8,955 nucleotides of DNA from Candidatus Sediminicultor secundus (GCA_002849045.2 NCRO01000314.1:1-8955), one strand, 5' to 3'. Numbered from the stretch's first letter, positions 1-6,669 are shown. Program-made: numbers and translations. Notes: generated by a model from the letters alone, not told the origin.

Positions 1-809
1 GATATGACCTGATAAAGTATATTGATTTTTTAAAAAAGAAGAAGATTAGTTCTTTTAATCAGACTAATAAAGTTTTAGTCAATAATTATTTTGTTTATTT
101 AAGAGGAAAAGGTTTAGAGATTAATTCAATTTCTCGAAATTTAGTAGCAGTGAAGATGTTCTATCGCTTTTTATTGATGGAAGGTCTTATTAAGGAAGAC
201 ATCACCAGTCTGATTGAATTCCCCCGGGTGAGTAAAAAACTTCCCCATGTTCTAAGTTCGAGAGAGATAAATCTTTTGTTAGATAAAGCTAATTTTAAGG
301 ATGATTTGGGCTTAAGAAACCAGGCAATATTAGAATTCTTTTATGCTACCGGCATGAGAGTGTCTGAACTGATATATTTAAAAATTAATGATATAAATAT
401 GGAAAATCGTATGCTAAAGTGTCTGGGGAAAGGTGCCAAAGAACGGATTATTCCCTTTGGAAGCAAAGCATACCAGTCTTTAGTTTTGTATTTAGATAGG
501 GTGAGACCAAAATTAGTTAAAAATTCGAATGAGGATACTTTATTTTTAAATAATCGGGGAAAAAGACTTTCTCGTCAGGGGGTATTTTATTTAGTAAAAT
601 TATATGCCCATAAAGCGGGGATAGATAAGAAGGTCACTCCACATACTTTAAGACATACTTTGGCTACTCATTTATTGGAAAATGGAGCAGATCTCAGGTC
701 AGTTCAAGAAATATTGGGACACTCAGATATTTCTACTACTCAAATTTATACTCATGTAAGTAGAAAATGGGTTAGTGAGGAATATTATAGGGCATTTCCG
801 AGAACGTGA
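1..809 (+). CDS. xerD: Tyrosine recombinase XerC/XerD, 5' end outside the window
   Basis: Site-specific recombinase of the phage-integrase family; XerC/XerD pairs resolve chromosome dimers at dif. The frame is open from base 3 (268 codons visible), so the GTG at 150 is internal and only about 25-30 N-terminal residues are missing. The visible N-terminal part is the helical core-binding (SAM-like) domain. The catalytic set is complete: Arg (codon 357-359, in ATGMRVSEL), Lys (429-431, in GKGAKER), His and Arg of HTLRH (642-644, 651-653), His of LGH (720-722) and nucleophile Tyr of QIYTH (747-749). Their spacing matches E. coli XerD R148/K172/H244/R247/H270/Y279. The C-terminus (YYRAFPRT) resembles the usual family ending, so the 3' end is intact. 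XerD rather than XerC is inferred from the purine phosphorylase neighbour, as in Bacillus (xerD-drm-pupG). A mobile-element integrase is less likely. Confidence 0.9.
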   Translation, partial: YDLIKYIDFLKKKKISSFNQTNKVLVNNYFVYLRGKGLEINSISRNLVAVKMFYRFLLMEGLIKEDITSLIEFPRVSKKLPHVLSSREINLLLDKANFKDDLGLRNQAILEFFYATGMRVSELIYLKINDINMENRMLKCLGKGAKERIIPFGSKAYQSLVLYLDRVRPKLVKNSNEDTLFLNNRGKRLSRQGVFYLVKLYAHKAGIDKKVTPHTLRHTLATHLLENGADLRSVQEILGHSDISTTQIYTHVSRKWVSEEYYRAFPRT

Positions 810-811
810 AT

Positions 812-846
812 TCGTATCTCGTATCTCGTGAATCGTATCTCGCTAA
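812..846. repeat. Five TCGTATC-type heptads after xerD stop
   Basis: In-register 7-bp units: TCGTATC, TCGTATC, TCGTGAA, TCGTATC, TCGCTAA, starting two bases after the xerD stop codon. The same word recurs at 5274-5301, 6727-6754 and 8861-8881. Function unknown. Confidence 0.75.
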
Positions 847-860
847 GAATTAGTTATATG

Positions 861-922
861 GTTGCTTTGTTAAAGGTTTTAATTTCAACTGACAAATCTG
901 TAAAACTGGGTAACCAAGCAAC
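861..922. repeat. Imperfect inverted repeat in the xerD-punA spacer
   Basis: GTTGCTTTGTTA (861-872) is complementary at 11 of 12 positions to TAACCAAGCAAC (911-922), with a 38-nt loop. No T run follows, so it is not a standard terminator. It could fold in RNA or be a remnant of repeat inversion. Confidence 0.5.
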
Positions 923-1011
923 TAGTTAATTTGTATCTTGCAACTATTAACTGAAAAATGAGAACTGAGAACTTGTATTTAATACTAACGACTATTCACT
1001 AACGACTAATT
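921..1011. repeat. Thirteen in-register degenerate heptads upstream of punA
   Basis: The stretch divides without slippage into 7-mers: ACTAGTT, AATTTGT, ATCTTGC, AACTATT, AACTGAA, AAATGAG, AACTGAG, AACTTGT, ATTTAAT, ACTAACG, ACTATTC, ACTAACG, ACTAATT. Nearly all units start with A and have T at position 4. It ends about 38 bp before the GTG start of the next gene. The last four units recur at 5605-5632, identical over 26 bases. Confidence 0.75.
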
Positions 1012-1049
1012 AAGCCAGCTAGCTAAATTAAGAAAAGGGTGCAGTAAAA

Positions 1050-1874
1050 GTGGAAGATTTAAAAGCAAAAGTCACAGAAAGTGTAGAATTTATTAATCAA
1101 AAAAGTAAGATTAAACCAGAGATTGCCATTATATTAGGAACGGGATTAGGAAGGCTAGCAGAAGATATTGAGGAAAAAGAAATTATTTCTTATAGCGAAA
1201 TTCCTAATTTTCCCGTATCTACAGTTCAAAGCCATAGCGGAAATCTGGTTTTGGGAAAGTTGGGCAATAAAGAAGTAGTTGCCATGCAGGGTAGATTTCA
1301 TTATTATGAAGGTTATAGTCTTAAAGAGGTTACCTTTCCGGTAAGGGTGATGAAAAAGTTGGGTGCAGATATAATTATTATTTCCAATGCAGCAGGTGGG
1401 ATGAATCGCTTCTTTAAGAGAGGGGATTTAATGATTATTACTGATCATATAAATTTATTTGGAGATAATCCTTTAATTGGCCCCAATGATGAAGAATTAG
1501 GACCAAGATTTCCAGATATGTCCGAGGCTTATAGCCAAAAACTTATTGAGTTAGTTAAGAAAGTAGCTTTAAAAGAAAAAATTAGATTGCAAGAAGGAGT
1601 ATACGCAGGTTTAACCGGCCCTACTTTAGAGACCTCTGCCGAATATAGATTTTTAATAAGTATTGGTGCAGATGCAGTAGGTATGTCCACAGTACCAGAG
1701 GTTATAGTAGCTAATCATATGGGAATGAAAGTATTGGGAATTTCTTGTATCACCGATTTAGCCATAGATGGGGTAATAGTAAAAACCAGTGTAGAGGAAA
1801 TTTTAAAAGCTGCCTCGGATGCTGAACCGATCATGACTAAATTAATAAAGAAGGTGATTGAAAAAATTGATTAA
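1050..1874 (+). CDS. punA: Purine nucleoside phosphorylase (trimeric PNP/MTAP family)
   Basis: 274 residues, normal length for the trimeric PNP/MTAP family, which splits purine nucleosides with phosphate into base and (deoxy)ribose-1-phosphate in the cytosol. Family signatures: ILGTGLG (29-34, phosphate loop, Thr for the usual Ser), GRFHYYEGYS (81-90, phosphate Arg82 and His84), SNAAGGMN (112-119), GPTLETSAEYR (190-200, Glu194 equivalent to human PNP Glu201), and GMSTVPEVIVANH (211-223, Ser213). Two specificity positions are unusual: Asp236 (ITDLA) stands where human PNP has Asn243, and Val248 (TSVEE) where it has His257. Both changes are found in human MTAP (Asp220, Val233), so adenosine or methylthioadenosine may be accepted. 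Start is GTG at 1050 behind a weak AAAGGG. The gene overlaps the next one, suggesting co-translation. PNP-family identity is secure; the substrate is inferred. Confidence 0.9.
   Translation: MEDLKAKVTESVEFINQKSKIKPEIAIILGTGLGRLAEDIEEKEIISYSEIPNFPVSTVQSHSGNLVLGKLGNKEVVAMQGRFHYYEGYSLKEVTFPVRVMKKLGADIIIISNAAGGMNRFFKRGDLMIITDHINLFGDNPLIGPNDEELGPRFPDMSEAYSQKLIELVKKVALKEKIRLQEGVYAGLTGPTLETSAEYRFLISIGADAVGMSTVPEVIVANHMGMKVLGISCITDLAIDGVIVKTSVEEILKAASDAEPIMTKLIKKVIEKID
1849..1858 (+). promoter_or_regulatory. Shine-Dalgarno for the COG2426 gene, inside punA
   Basis: AGAAGGTGAT matches the ideal AGGAGGTGAT at 9 of 10 bases and lies in the punA 3' end. From the core (1849-1854), spacing is 3 nt to TTG 1858 and 12 nt to TTG 1867, so neither candidate start is ideal. 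Confidence 0.5.
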
Positions 1875-2325
1875 TGATGGTTTGAGAGTAGCTCTTCTAT
1901 CTGCTTTGCCCATTAGCGAATTAAGAGGGGCTATTCCGATAGCTCTAACAATTTATAAAATGCCAGCTTTTTCGGCTTATATATTTGCAGTATTAGGGAA
2001 CATAATGCCGGCAATATTTTTGTTGCTTTTTTTAAAACCTTTTTCTGAATATTTACGTCAGTGGCATTATTTTAATATATTTTTTGAATGGCTTTTTAAA
2101 AGGACACGTCGGAATACCGAGGAAAAATTCGAAAAATATGGAGCCTTATTTTTATTATTTTTCGTAGCTATTCCTCTACCCGTAACAGGAGCCTGGACCG
2201 GGTCAGCTGCTGCATTTATTTTTGGCATAAGGTTTTGGTATGCCTTTCCTACAATAGTGGGAGGGATTATGATAGCTGGAGTAATTGTTACTTTAACCAG
2301 CCTGGGAGTGATTAGCTTTATTTAA
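1858..2325 (+). CDS. COG2426 small integral membrane protein (Sm_multidrug_ex family)
   Basis: A 155-residue hydrophobic protein (152 if TTG 1867 is the start), the normal size for the COG2426 / Pfam Sm_multidrug_ex family. That family is named for putative export of small drugs, but its function is not well established. Conserved features seen: LPISELRGAIPIA (17-29) in a first re-entrant or membrane segment, VLGNIMPAIF with a hydrophobic run to about residue 60, a basic loop (FKRTRRNTEEKFEKYG), then FVAIPLPVTGAWTGS (103-117) and a last membrane segment (about 132-155). It probably has four hydrophobic segments. It overlaps punA by 17 bp (8 bp from TTG 1867) in another frame, so translational coupling is likely. 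The non-ATG start is supported by the absence of an in-frame ATG before the conserved region. Transport of a particular substrate should not be assumed. Confidence 0.82.
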   Translation: MKKLINDGLRVALLSALPISELRGAIPIALTIYKMPAFSAYIFAVLGNIMPAIFLLLFLKPFSEYLRQWHYFNIFFEWLFKRTRRNTEEKFEKYGALFLLFFVAIPLPVTGAWTGSAAAFIFGIRFWYAFPTIVGGIMIAGVIVTLTSLGVISFI

Positions 2326-2334
2326 AACAGCGTA

Positions 2335-2369
2335 TAGTGAATAGTCGTTAGTCGTTAGTGAATAGTGAA
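2335..2369. repeat. Five TAGTNNN heptads after the COG2426 gene
   Basis: TAGTGAA, TAGTCGT, TAGTCGT, TAGTGAA, TAGTGAA in exact 7-bp register, starting nine bases after the stop codon. The series recurs almost identically at 3660-3694. Confidence 0.8.
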
Positions 2370-2430
2370 TGGCAAGGAAAAAAGAAAAAAAGCCAGAATA
2401 TTAGATAGGGTAGAGCGGATAGAAAAACAG

Positions 2431-2493
2431 TGATGAGTAATGAGTAATTAGTGACAAGTTACGGGTTACGAGTTTCAAGTTACAAGTTTAAAG
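2431..2493. repeat. Nine in-register heptads (TTACAAG family)
   Basis: Units: TGATGAG, TAATGAG, TAATTAG, TGACAAG, TTACGGG, TTACGAG, TTTCAAG, TTACAAG, TTTAAAG. All start with T and all end in G. In the opposite orientation they resemble the AACTTGT units at 3912-3946 and 970-976. The rest of the 306-bp spacer 2326-2631 holds a purine-rich module (about 2371-2399) and the 8-bp array described next; I see no gene in it. Confidence 0.75.
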
Positions 2494-2525
2494 AAAGGAA
2501 GCAGTGGTGTATTGCCTGCCGCATT

Positions 2526-2614
2526 GACCGGAAGACCGGCAGACTGGGTGACTGGTAGACTAATTTAACTGGCAAACAGGCTAACTGGTAAACAAGCAAA
2601 CTGGTTAACCAGTA
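2526..2614. repeat. Eleven-unit degenerate 8-bp tandem array upstream of mtnA
   Basis: GACCGGAA, GACCGGCA, GACTGGGT, GACTGGTA, GACTAATT, (one extra T), AACTGGCA, AACAGGCT, AACTGGTA, AACAAGCA, AACTGGTT, AACCAGTA. The consensus is RACTGGTA. The array ends six bases before the GAGG ribosome binding site of mtnA. Its period differs from the 7-bp arrays elsewhere. A short four-unit relative with unit CCAATTNA lies at 5478-5509. Confidence 0.8.
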
Positions 2615-2631
2615 GAAGAAGAGGATAAAAG

Positions 2632-3662
2632 ATGAGAACTATCGAATGGAAAGAGGGGAAAGTATTTTTAATTGACCAGAGAAAACTTCCTTTAAAATAT
2701 GAAATAATTAATTGTTCTACTTACCAAGAGGTAACAGAAGCTATTAAGAAGATGAAAATAAGGGGCGCACCAGCTATTGGAGTGGCTGCTGCCTTTGGTA
2801 TAGCCCTTGCTGCTTATTCTTCAAAAGCAGATACCTATAAAGAATTCAATTTAGATATGGAGAAGGCTAAAAACTGCCTGACCCTTACTCGACCTACAGC
2901 AGTTAATCTTTTTGGGCTTTAGAGAGAATGATGAATTTGATTAATCTAAAAAAAGATATTGATTTATGTAAATTAAAAGATATAATTTTACAGGAAGCTA
3001 AAAATATTGCCCGGGAAGATATAGAGATAAATAAAGCAATAGGCAAATACGGGTCTTCGTTAATTAAAGATGGGGATAACATTCTTACTCACTGCAATGC
3101 GGGAGCTCTGGCTACTGTAGATCACGGTACTGCTTTAGGAGTGATTCGTACTGCCTTTAAAGAAGAAAAAAAGATACATGTCTATGTCGATGAAACCAGA
3201 CCAGTATTACAAGGAGCAAGGCTTACCGCCTGGGAATTGATGCAGGAGAAAATTCCCTTTACTCTGATCGCTGATAATATGGCCGGCTTTTTAATGTCTC
3301 AAAAAAAGATAAACTTAATCATAGTCGGAGCAGATCGTATTGCTCGAAACGGTGATGTGGTAAATAAAATCGGAACTTATTCTTTGTCTGTTTTAGCTAG
3401 GGAAAATAAAGTCCCTTTTTATGTAGCTGCTCCGATATCTACTATTGATGTATCGCTAAGATCAGGAAAGGAAATCCCCATTGAAGAAAGAGATCATAAA
3501 GAAATTACTCATATATTAGGTAAACAGATAGCCCCTGCAGGAGTAAAAGTGTTTAATCCGGCTTTTGATCTTACGCCCCATGGATATGTGGGGGCTATTA
3601 TTACTGAAAAAGGGATTATTAGAAAACCTTTCGAAGAAAATATTAAATTAGTCGTAAATTAG
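2632..3662 (+). pseudogene. mtnA: S-methyl-5-thioribose-1-phosphate isomerase, disrupted by one frameshift
   Basis: MtnA converts methylthioribose-1-phosphate to methylthioribulose-1-phosphate in methylthioadenosine salvage. The reading frame from ATG 2632 (GAGG at 2621-2624) is MtnA-like up to RPTAVNLF, then hits TAG at 2920-2922. The -1 frame continues as WALERMMNLI and stays MtnA-like to the TAG at 3660-3662. The family reads RPTAVNLFWAL, so one T is missing from the T run at 2909-2913. The joined product is 343 residues, full length. It keeps RGAPAIGVAAA (about 44-54), catalytic Cys155 in THCNAGALAT (codon 3093-3095), the DETRP motif, catalytic Asp235 in GADRIARNGDVVNKIGTY (codon 3333-3335) and the C-terminal PHGYVGAIITEKG. 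No other lesion is visible. Sequencing error, recent mutation or ribosomal slippage are all possible; the site is not a canonical slippery heptamer. Reinitiation at ATG 2928 would give a 244-residue C-terminal part containing the active-site residues. Confidence 0.88.
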
Positions 3663-3694
3663 TGAATAGTCGTTAGTCGTTAGTGAATAGCGAA
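3660..3694. repeat. Five TAGTNNN heptads, the first containing the mtnA stop codon
   Basis: TAGTGAA, TAGTCGT, TAGTCGT, TAGTGAA, TAGCGAA. The first TAG is the mtnA stop. The segment 3667-3684 is complementary at 17 of 18 positions to 3954-3971, just before murA. Confidence 0.8.
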
Positions 3695-3765
3695 GAAGAA
3701 AGAAATAGGCCAGAATGAAATAGTATTGCGTATCACGTGAAGAAAATAGTAATGTATAATAATAC

Positions 3766-3856
3766 GTAGGGGTAGATCTTGTGTCTACTTATAATGAGTA
3801 ATTTGTAGGGGCTTGATTCATCAAGCTCGCAAAACTTGGGTCGGATAAATCCGCCC
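3766..3856. repeat. Cluster of three REP-like palindromes
   Basis: GTAGA/TCTAC (3772-3776 with 3784-3788), GCTTGA/TCAAGC (3811-3816 with 3821-3826) and GGG-T-CGGAT/ATCCG-CCC (3838-3856, one bulged T). The first two follow the lead-in GTAGGGG (3766-3772, 3805-3811). All lie in the 326-bp spacer 3663-3988, which has no gene. Similar short palindromes occur at 5387-5431 and 6811-6874. Confidence 0.65.
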
Positions 3857-3890
3857 TCAAACAATATATATTTTACGAAAAGAATAACAC

Positions 3891-3903
3891 AACACGCCGT
3901 GTT
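3891..3903. repeat. AACACG-C-CGTGTT palindrome
   Basis: A short inverted repeat, a shortened version of the perfect UUCG-loop hairpin at 6884-6903. Both sit in the same relative place, between REP-like palindromes and the ACTAACG heptads. No T run follows. Confidence 0.55.
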
Positions 3904-3911
3904 ACTATATT

Positions 3912-3974
3912 AACTTGAAACTTGCATCTCGCACCTTACAACTTGTATTTAAAACTAACGACTAATGACTAAAT
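3912..3974. repeat. Nine in-register heptads leading into the murA ribosome binding site
   Basis: AACTTGA, AACTTGC, ATCTCGC, ACCTTAC, AACTTGT, ATTTAAA, ACTAACG, ACTAATG, ACTAAAT. Units start with A without loss of register across 63 bp and end two bases before the AGGAGG of murA. Bases 3940-3964 match 970-994 with one difference. Confidence 0.78.
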
Positions 3975-3976
3975 AG

Positions 3977-3982
3977 AGGAGG
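3977..3982 (+). promoter_or_regulatory. murA Shine-Dalgarno AGGAGG
   Basis: A perfect AGGAGG with a 6-nt spacer to TTG 3989 fixes the non-ATG start of murA. The resulting N-terminus (MDPEKLIISGG) matches the usual MurA start. Confidence 0.85.
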
Positions 3983-3988
3983 AAAAAA

Positions 3989-5251
3989 TTGGATCCAGAA
4001 AAACTTATTATTTCAGGTGGGAATAGATTACAAGGTACAGTAAGAATTGATGGCGCAAAAAATTCAGCTTTATCTATTATGGCGGCAACTTTATTAACTA
4101 AAGATGTTTGTATCTTAAGGAATATTCCGCGTCTTACCGATGTTGATATTATGGCGGATGTTATAAGGAAACTAGGGGTAAAAGTGGAATGGAAAGAAGA
4201 TAACAATCTCTATATCGATTCTGATAATTTTAATAATTATGAGGCACCTTATGAATTGGTAAAAATGATGAGAGCTTCTATTTTAGTGATGGGACCGCTT
4301 TTGGCTCGTTTAAAAAAAGCAAAGATATCTTTACCTGGGGGTTGTGCTATTGGTGCTCGTCCGGTTGATTATCATTTAAAAGGATTTGAGGCTTTAGGTG
4401 CTCAAGTTGAAGTGGAAAAAGGTTATATTGAAGCGAAAGTTAATACATTAAAAGGAGATGAAATATACTTAGATTTCCCCAGTTTGGGAGCGACTGAAAA
4501 TATAATGATGGCTGCTTGTTTAGCAGAAGGAATAACCAAAATTGTAAATTCAGCCAAAGACCCTGAAGTAGTAGAATTAGGACATTTATTAAATAAAATG
4601 GGTGCCAAAGTTAAAGGATTAGGGACTGATTTAATCAAAATAGAAGGAGTAAAAGAATTACACGGAGTTGATTATGCTATAATTCCTGACCGTATTGAAG
4701 CTGGTACCTATATGATAGCAGCTGCTATCACGGGGGGAGATGTTTTGATAGAAAAGGCTGATCCATTATTATTAAAACCATTGATAGTGAAGTTAGAAAA
4801 AGCCGGAGTGCAGATTAAACTAAAAAAGAATTTGATTAAAGTGATAGGGCCAGACAGAGTTAAAGCAGTAGATATTAAAACTTTACCTTTTCCTGGATTT
4901 CCTACCGATATGCAACCCCAGTTTATGGCTTTATCCTGTGTAGCAAAAGGTACCAGTGTTATTACTGAGACTGTATTTGAGAATAGATTCGTTCATACCG
5001 GTGATTTGATAAGGATGGGAGCAGATATTAAAGTAGAAGGACATAGCACTATTATTAAAGGAGTAAAAAAATTGAGTGCAGCCCCAGTAATGGCTTCAGA
5101 TTTAAGGGGCGGAGCAGCTTTAGTATTAGCAGGTTTAGTAGCAGAAGGAACTACCGAATTAAGTAGAATTTATCATTTAGATAGAGGATATGTGAAGTTA
5201 GAGGAAAAATTAAATTCCTTAGGAGCAGATATTAAGAGAGTGAAAGAGTGA
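3989..5251 (+). CDS. murA: UDP-N-acetylglucosamine 1-carboxyvinyltransferase
   Basis: MurA transfers enolpyruvate from phosphoenolpyruvate to UDP-GlcNAc, the first committed step of peptidoglycan synthesis, in the cytosol. The 420 residues match the family length (about 419). Key residues are present: Lys24 in DGAKNSAL, Cys119 in PGGCAIGARP (codon 4343-4345, the residue fosfomycin alkylates), Asp307 in FPTDMQPQF and Arg399 in HLDRGY; these correspond to E. coli Lys22, Cys115, Asp305 and Arg397. Cys rather than Asp at 119 suggests a fosfomycin-sensitive enzyme type. The two-domain inside-out barrel repeats are intact and no frame disruption is seen. Start is TTG behind a strong AGGAGG. The gene is flanked by repeat spacers on both sides, so it may be transcribed alone. 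Its neighbour is an mreB/mbl homologue, as in Bacillus, where murAA lies close to mbl. Confidence 0.97.
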   Translation: MDPEKLIISGGNRLQGTVRIDGAKNSALSIMAATLLTKDVCILRNIPRLTDVDIMADVIRKLGVKVEWKEDNNLYIDSDNFNNYEAPYELVKMMRASILVMGPLLARLKKAKISLPGGCAIGARPVDYHLKGFEALGAQVEVEKGYIEAKVNTLKGDEIYLDFPSLGATENIMMAACLAEGITKIVNSAKDPEVVELGHLLNKMGAKVKGLGTDLIKIEGVKELHGVDYAIIPDRIEAGTYMIAAAITGGDVLIEKADPLLLKPLIVKLEKAGVQIKLKKNLIKVIGPDRVKAVDIKTLPFPGFPTDMQPQFMALSCVAKGTSVITETVFENRFVHTGDLIRMGADIKVEGHSTIIKGVKKLSAAPVMASDLRGGAALVLAGLVAEGTTELSRIYHLDRGYVKLEEKLNSLGADIKRVKE

Positions 5252-5253
5252 TA

Positions 5254-5301
5254 TAGTCGCTAGTAATAGTATACCGTATTTCGTATATCGTATATAGCGA
5301 A
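5254..5301. repeat. Degenerate TAGTNNN then CGTAT heptads after murA
   Basis: TAGTCGC, TAGTAA (one base short), TAGTATA, CCGTATT, TCGTATA, TCGTATA, TAGCGAA, beginning two bases after the murA stop. The first part is roughly complementary to the ACTAACG heptads at 5605-5632. The two heptad families (TAGT and CGTAT) join here without a gap. Confidence 0.65.
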
Positions 5302-5386
5302 GAAAATAGAAGCCAGAAGATAAGATAGTATCGAGTATCAAGTATATATATAGTAAAGATAGGAAGAGATGGAATTTAGAAGCAAG

Positions 5387-5431
5387 GGGCACGATGTACG
5401 TGCCCAATGTAGGATAGGCGTCTCGCTTGTC
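5387..5431. repeat. Two REP-like palindromes in the murA-mreB spacer
   Basis: GGGCACG/CGTGCCC (5387-5393 with 5399-5405, perfect 7-bp stem, 5-nt loop) and GATAGGCG/CGCTTGTC (5413-5420 with 5424-5431, 8-bp stem including G-T pairs, loop TCT). The 400-bp spacer 5252-5651 otherwise holds the heptads, an inverted 25-mer (5443-5467) and four 8-bp units; no gene is seen on either strand. Confidence 0.65.
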
Positions 5432-5442
5432 TATTGGATAAC

Positions 5443-5467
5443 TAGTCGTTAGTATTAAATACAAGTT
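5443..5467 (-). repeat. Inverted 25-bp copy of the pre-punA repeat
   Basis: The reverse complement of 5443-5467 is identical to 970-994 over all 25 bases and differs by one base from 3940-3964. So a spacer block has been inserted or inverted here relative to its usual orientation before genes. Confidence 0.75.
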
Positions 5468-5477
5468 ACAAGATTAT

Positions 5478-5509
5478 TCAATTGACCAATTCACCAATTA
5501 AACTAGTTA
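5478..5509. repeat. Four 8-bp units, CCAATTNA type
   Basis: TCAATTGA, CCAATTCA, CCAATTAA, ACTAGTTA in 8-bp register. It is a weaker counterpart of the 8-bp array at 2526-2614. Short and low in complexity, so chance cannot be excluded. Confidence 0.4.
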
Positions 5510-5604
5510 TTAGTGAAGTGAACAGTATTTAGTTAATATTAAATAAAAGCAAAAAATTGTGCAACTATAAATTAGATAACTAGTAAATTCTTTAAAGGAT
5601 TTTA

Positions 5605-5632
5605 ACTAACGACTATTCACTAACGACTAAAT
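5605..5632. repeat. ACTAACG heptads leading into the mreB ribosome binding site
   Basis: ACTAACG, ACTATTC, ACTAACG, ACTAAAT. Bases 5605-5630 are identical to 984-1009. The last unit abuts the GGAGGAGG Shine-Dalgarno at 5633-5640. Confidence 0.8.
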
Positions 5633-5640
5633 GGAGGAGG
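5633..5640 (+). promoter_or_regulatory. mreB Shine-Dalgarno GGAGGAGG
   Basis: This purine block serves ATG 5652 with an 11-nt spacer. The upstream in-frame ATG at 5631 overlaps the same block and has no ribosome binding site of its own, so 5652 is preferred. The resulting start MLGMDRSLGIDLGT is also normal for the family. Confidence 0.75.
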
Positions 5641-5651
5641 AAAAAATAAAC

Positions 5652-6668
5652 ATGCTAGGAATGGATAGAAGTCTGGGCATAGATTTGGGTACCGTAAGCG
5701 TCTTAATCTATCAGAAGGGAAAAGGAATTGTACTTCAGGAACCTTCGGTAGTCTCTATTTTAAGAGATAGCGGAAAAGTTTTAGCTGTGGGAGAAGAAGC
5801 CAAACAAATGTTAGGGAAGACACCGGGAAATATAATTGCTATTCAGCCCATGAAAAGCGGGGTTATAGCTGATTATGAGATAACAGAAAAGATGTTGAGT
5901 TATTTTATTAGAAAAGTTTGTGGCAACAGTAAGGTGTTCCGTCCTCAGGTTGTAATTTGCGTACCTTCGGGAGGAACAGAAGTAGAAAAAAGAGCAGCGA
6001 TAGAAGCAGCTATGCAGGCTGGAGCAAGAAAAGCTTATTTGATTGAAGAAACAATGGCAGCAGCTATAGGAGCCGGCTTAGATATTAGTGAACCTTATGG
6101 TAATATGCTTATTGACGTGGGGGGAGGAACTGCAGATATAGCCGTTATCTCTTTAGGCGGAATCGTGGTAAGTAAATCGCTGAGAGTAGCCGGTAATGAT
6201 TTTGATGAAGATATTATTAAATATATTAAAGAAAAATATAGATTAATGATTGGCGAAAAAACCGCTGAAACTTTAAAGATTGAAATTGGAACTGCAATGG
6301 AATTGGAAGAGGAATTATTTACCGACATAAGAGGGAGAGACTTAGTTTCCGGTTTGCCCAAGAGCATTTCAGTTGGTTCTAATGAAGTGTTAAAAGCCAT
6401 TTCTTCTTCATTGAAGACGATAATAGAAGGAGTTAAAACAGTTATGGAGAAAATTCCTCCTGAATTGGCTGCTGATATTGCCGACAAAGGAATTGTTCTC
6501 ACCGGTGGAGGAGCATTGTTAAGAAATTTCGATGAATTGTTAACTGAAGTGACCGGAATACCAGTTTATTTAGCTGAAAATCCAATTTCATGTGTTGCTT
6601 TAGGTGCAGGGACAGTTTTGGACAATATTCATGTACTAAGAAGTGGACTAGTAAGTTCGTACAAGTAA
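5652..6668 (+). CDS. mreB: Rod-shape actin homologue MreB/Mbl
   Basis: Bacterial actin that forms membrane-associated filaments and directs lateral wall synthesis with MreC/MreD/RodA. The 338 residues match the family. ATP-binding motifs are present: phosphate-1 GIDLGT (9-14), phosphate-2 IDVGGGTADIAVISLGG (154-170), adenosine motif VLTGGGALL (282-290), and IVVSKSLRVAGNDFDEDIIKYI (171-192). The hydrolysis-associated Glu lies in IEETMAAAIG (131-140); the usual motif is EEPMAAAIG, so Thr replaces Pro. An alternative in-frame ATG at 5631 would add seven residues but overlaps the ribosome binding site. mreC and mreD do not follow; an envelope S55 protein follows after a repeat spacer. Its place after murA recalls Bacillus mbl, so this could be the Mbl paralogue; the MreB/Mbl family call is firm, the subtype is not. 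Confidence 0.93.
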   Translation: MLGMDRSLGIDLGTVSVLIYQKGKGIVLQEPSVVSILRDSGKVLAVGEEAKQMLGKTPGNIIAIQPMKSGVIADYEITEKMLSYFIRKVCGNSKVFRPQVVICVPSGGTEVEKRAAIEAAMQAGARKAYLIEETMAAAIGAGLDISEPYGNMLIDVGGGTADIAVISLGGIVVSKSLRVAGNDFDEDIIKYIKEKYRLMIGEKTAETLKIEIGTAMELEEELFTDIRGRDLVSGLPKSISVGSNEVLKAISSSLKTIIEGVKTVMEKIPPELAADIADKGIVLTGGGALLRNFDELLTEVTGIPVYLAENPISCVALGAGTVLDNIHVLRSGLVSSYK

Positions 6669-6669
6669 C

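Noticed and set aside
150..809. GTG at 150 as the xerD start
   Set aside because: The frame is open back to base 3 and the upstream codons encode the recombinase N-terminal helical domain, so the gene simply runs off the left edge.
2526..2614. Possible CRISPR array from regular repeats
   Set aside because: The repeats are 8 bp, degenerate and directly adjacent, with no unique spacers and no cas genes.
2908..2916. Programmed -1 frameshift site in mtnA
   Set aside because: CTT TTT GGG is not a canonical X_XXY_YYZ heptamer in the needed frame, T5 is short for transcriptional slippage, and no downstream stimulatory structure is evident; error or mutation is simpler.
3745..3800. TATAAT boxes at 3755-3760 and 3790-3795 as promoters for murA
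   Set aside because: No TTGACA-like -35 lies about 17 bp upstream of either, and such boxes are frequent by chance in AT-rich spacers.
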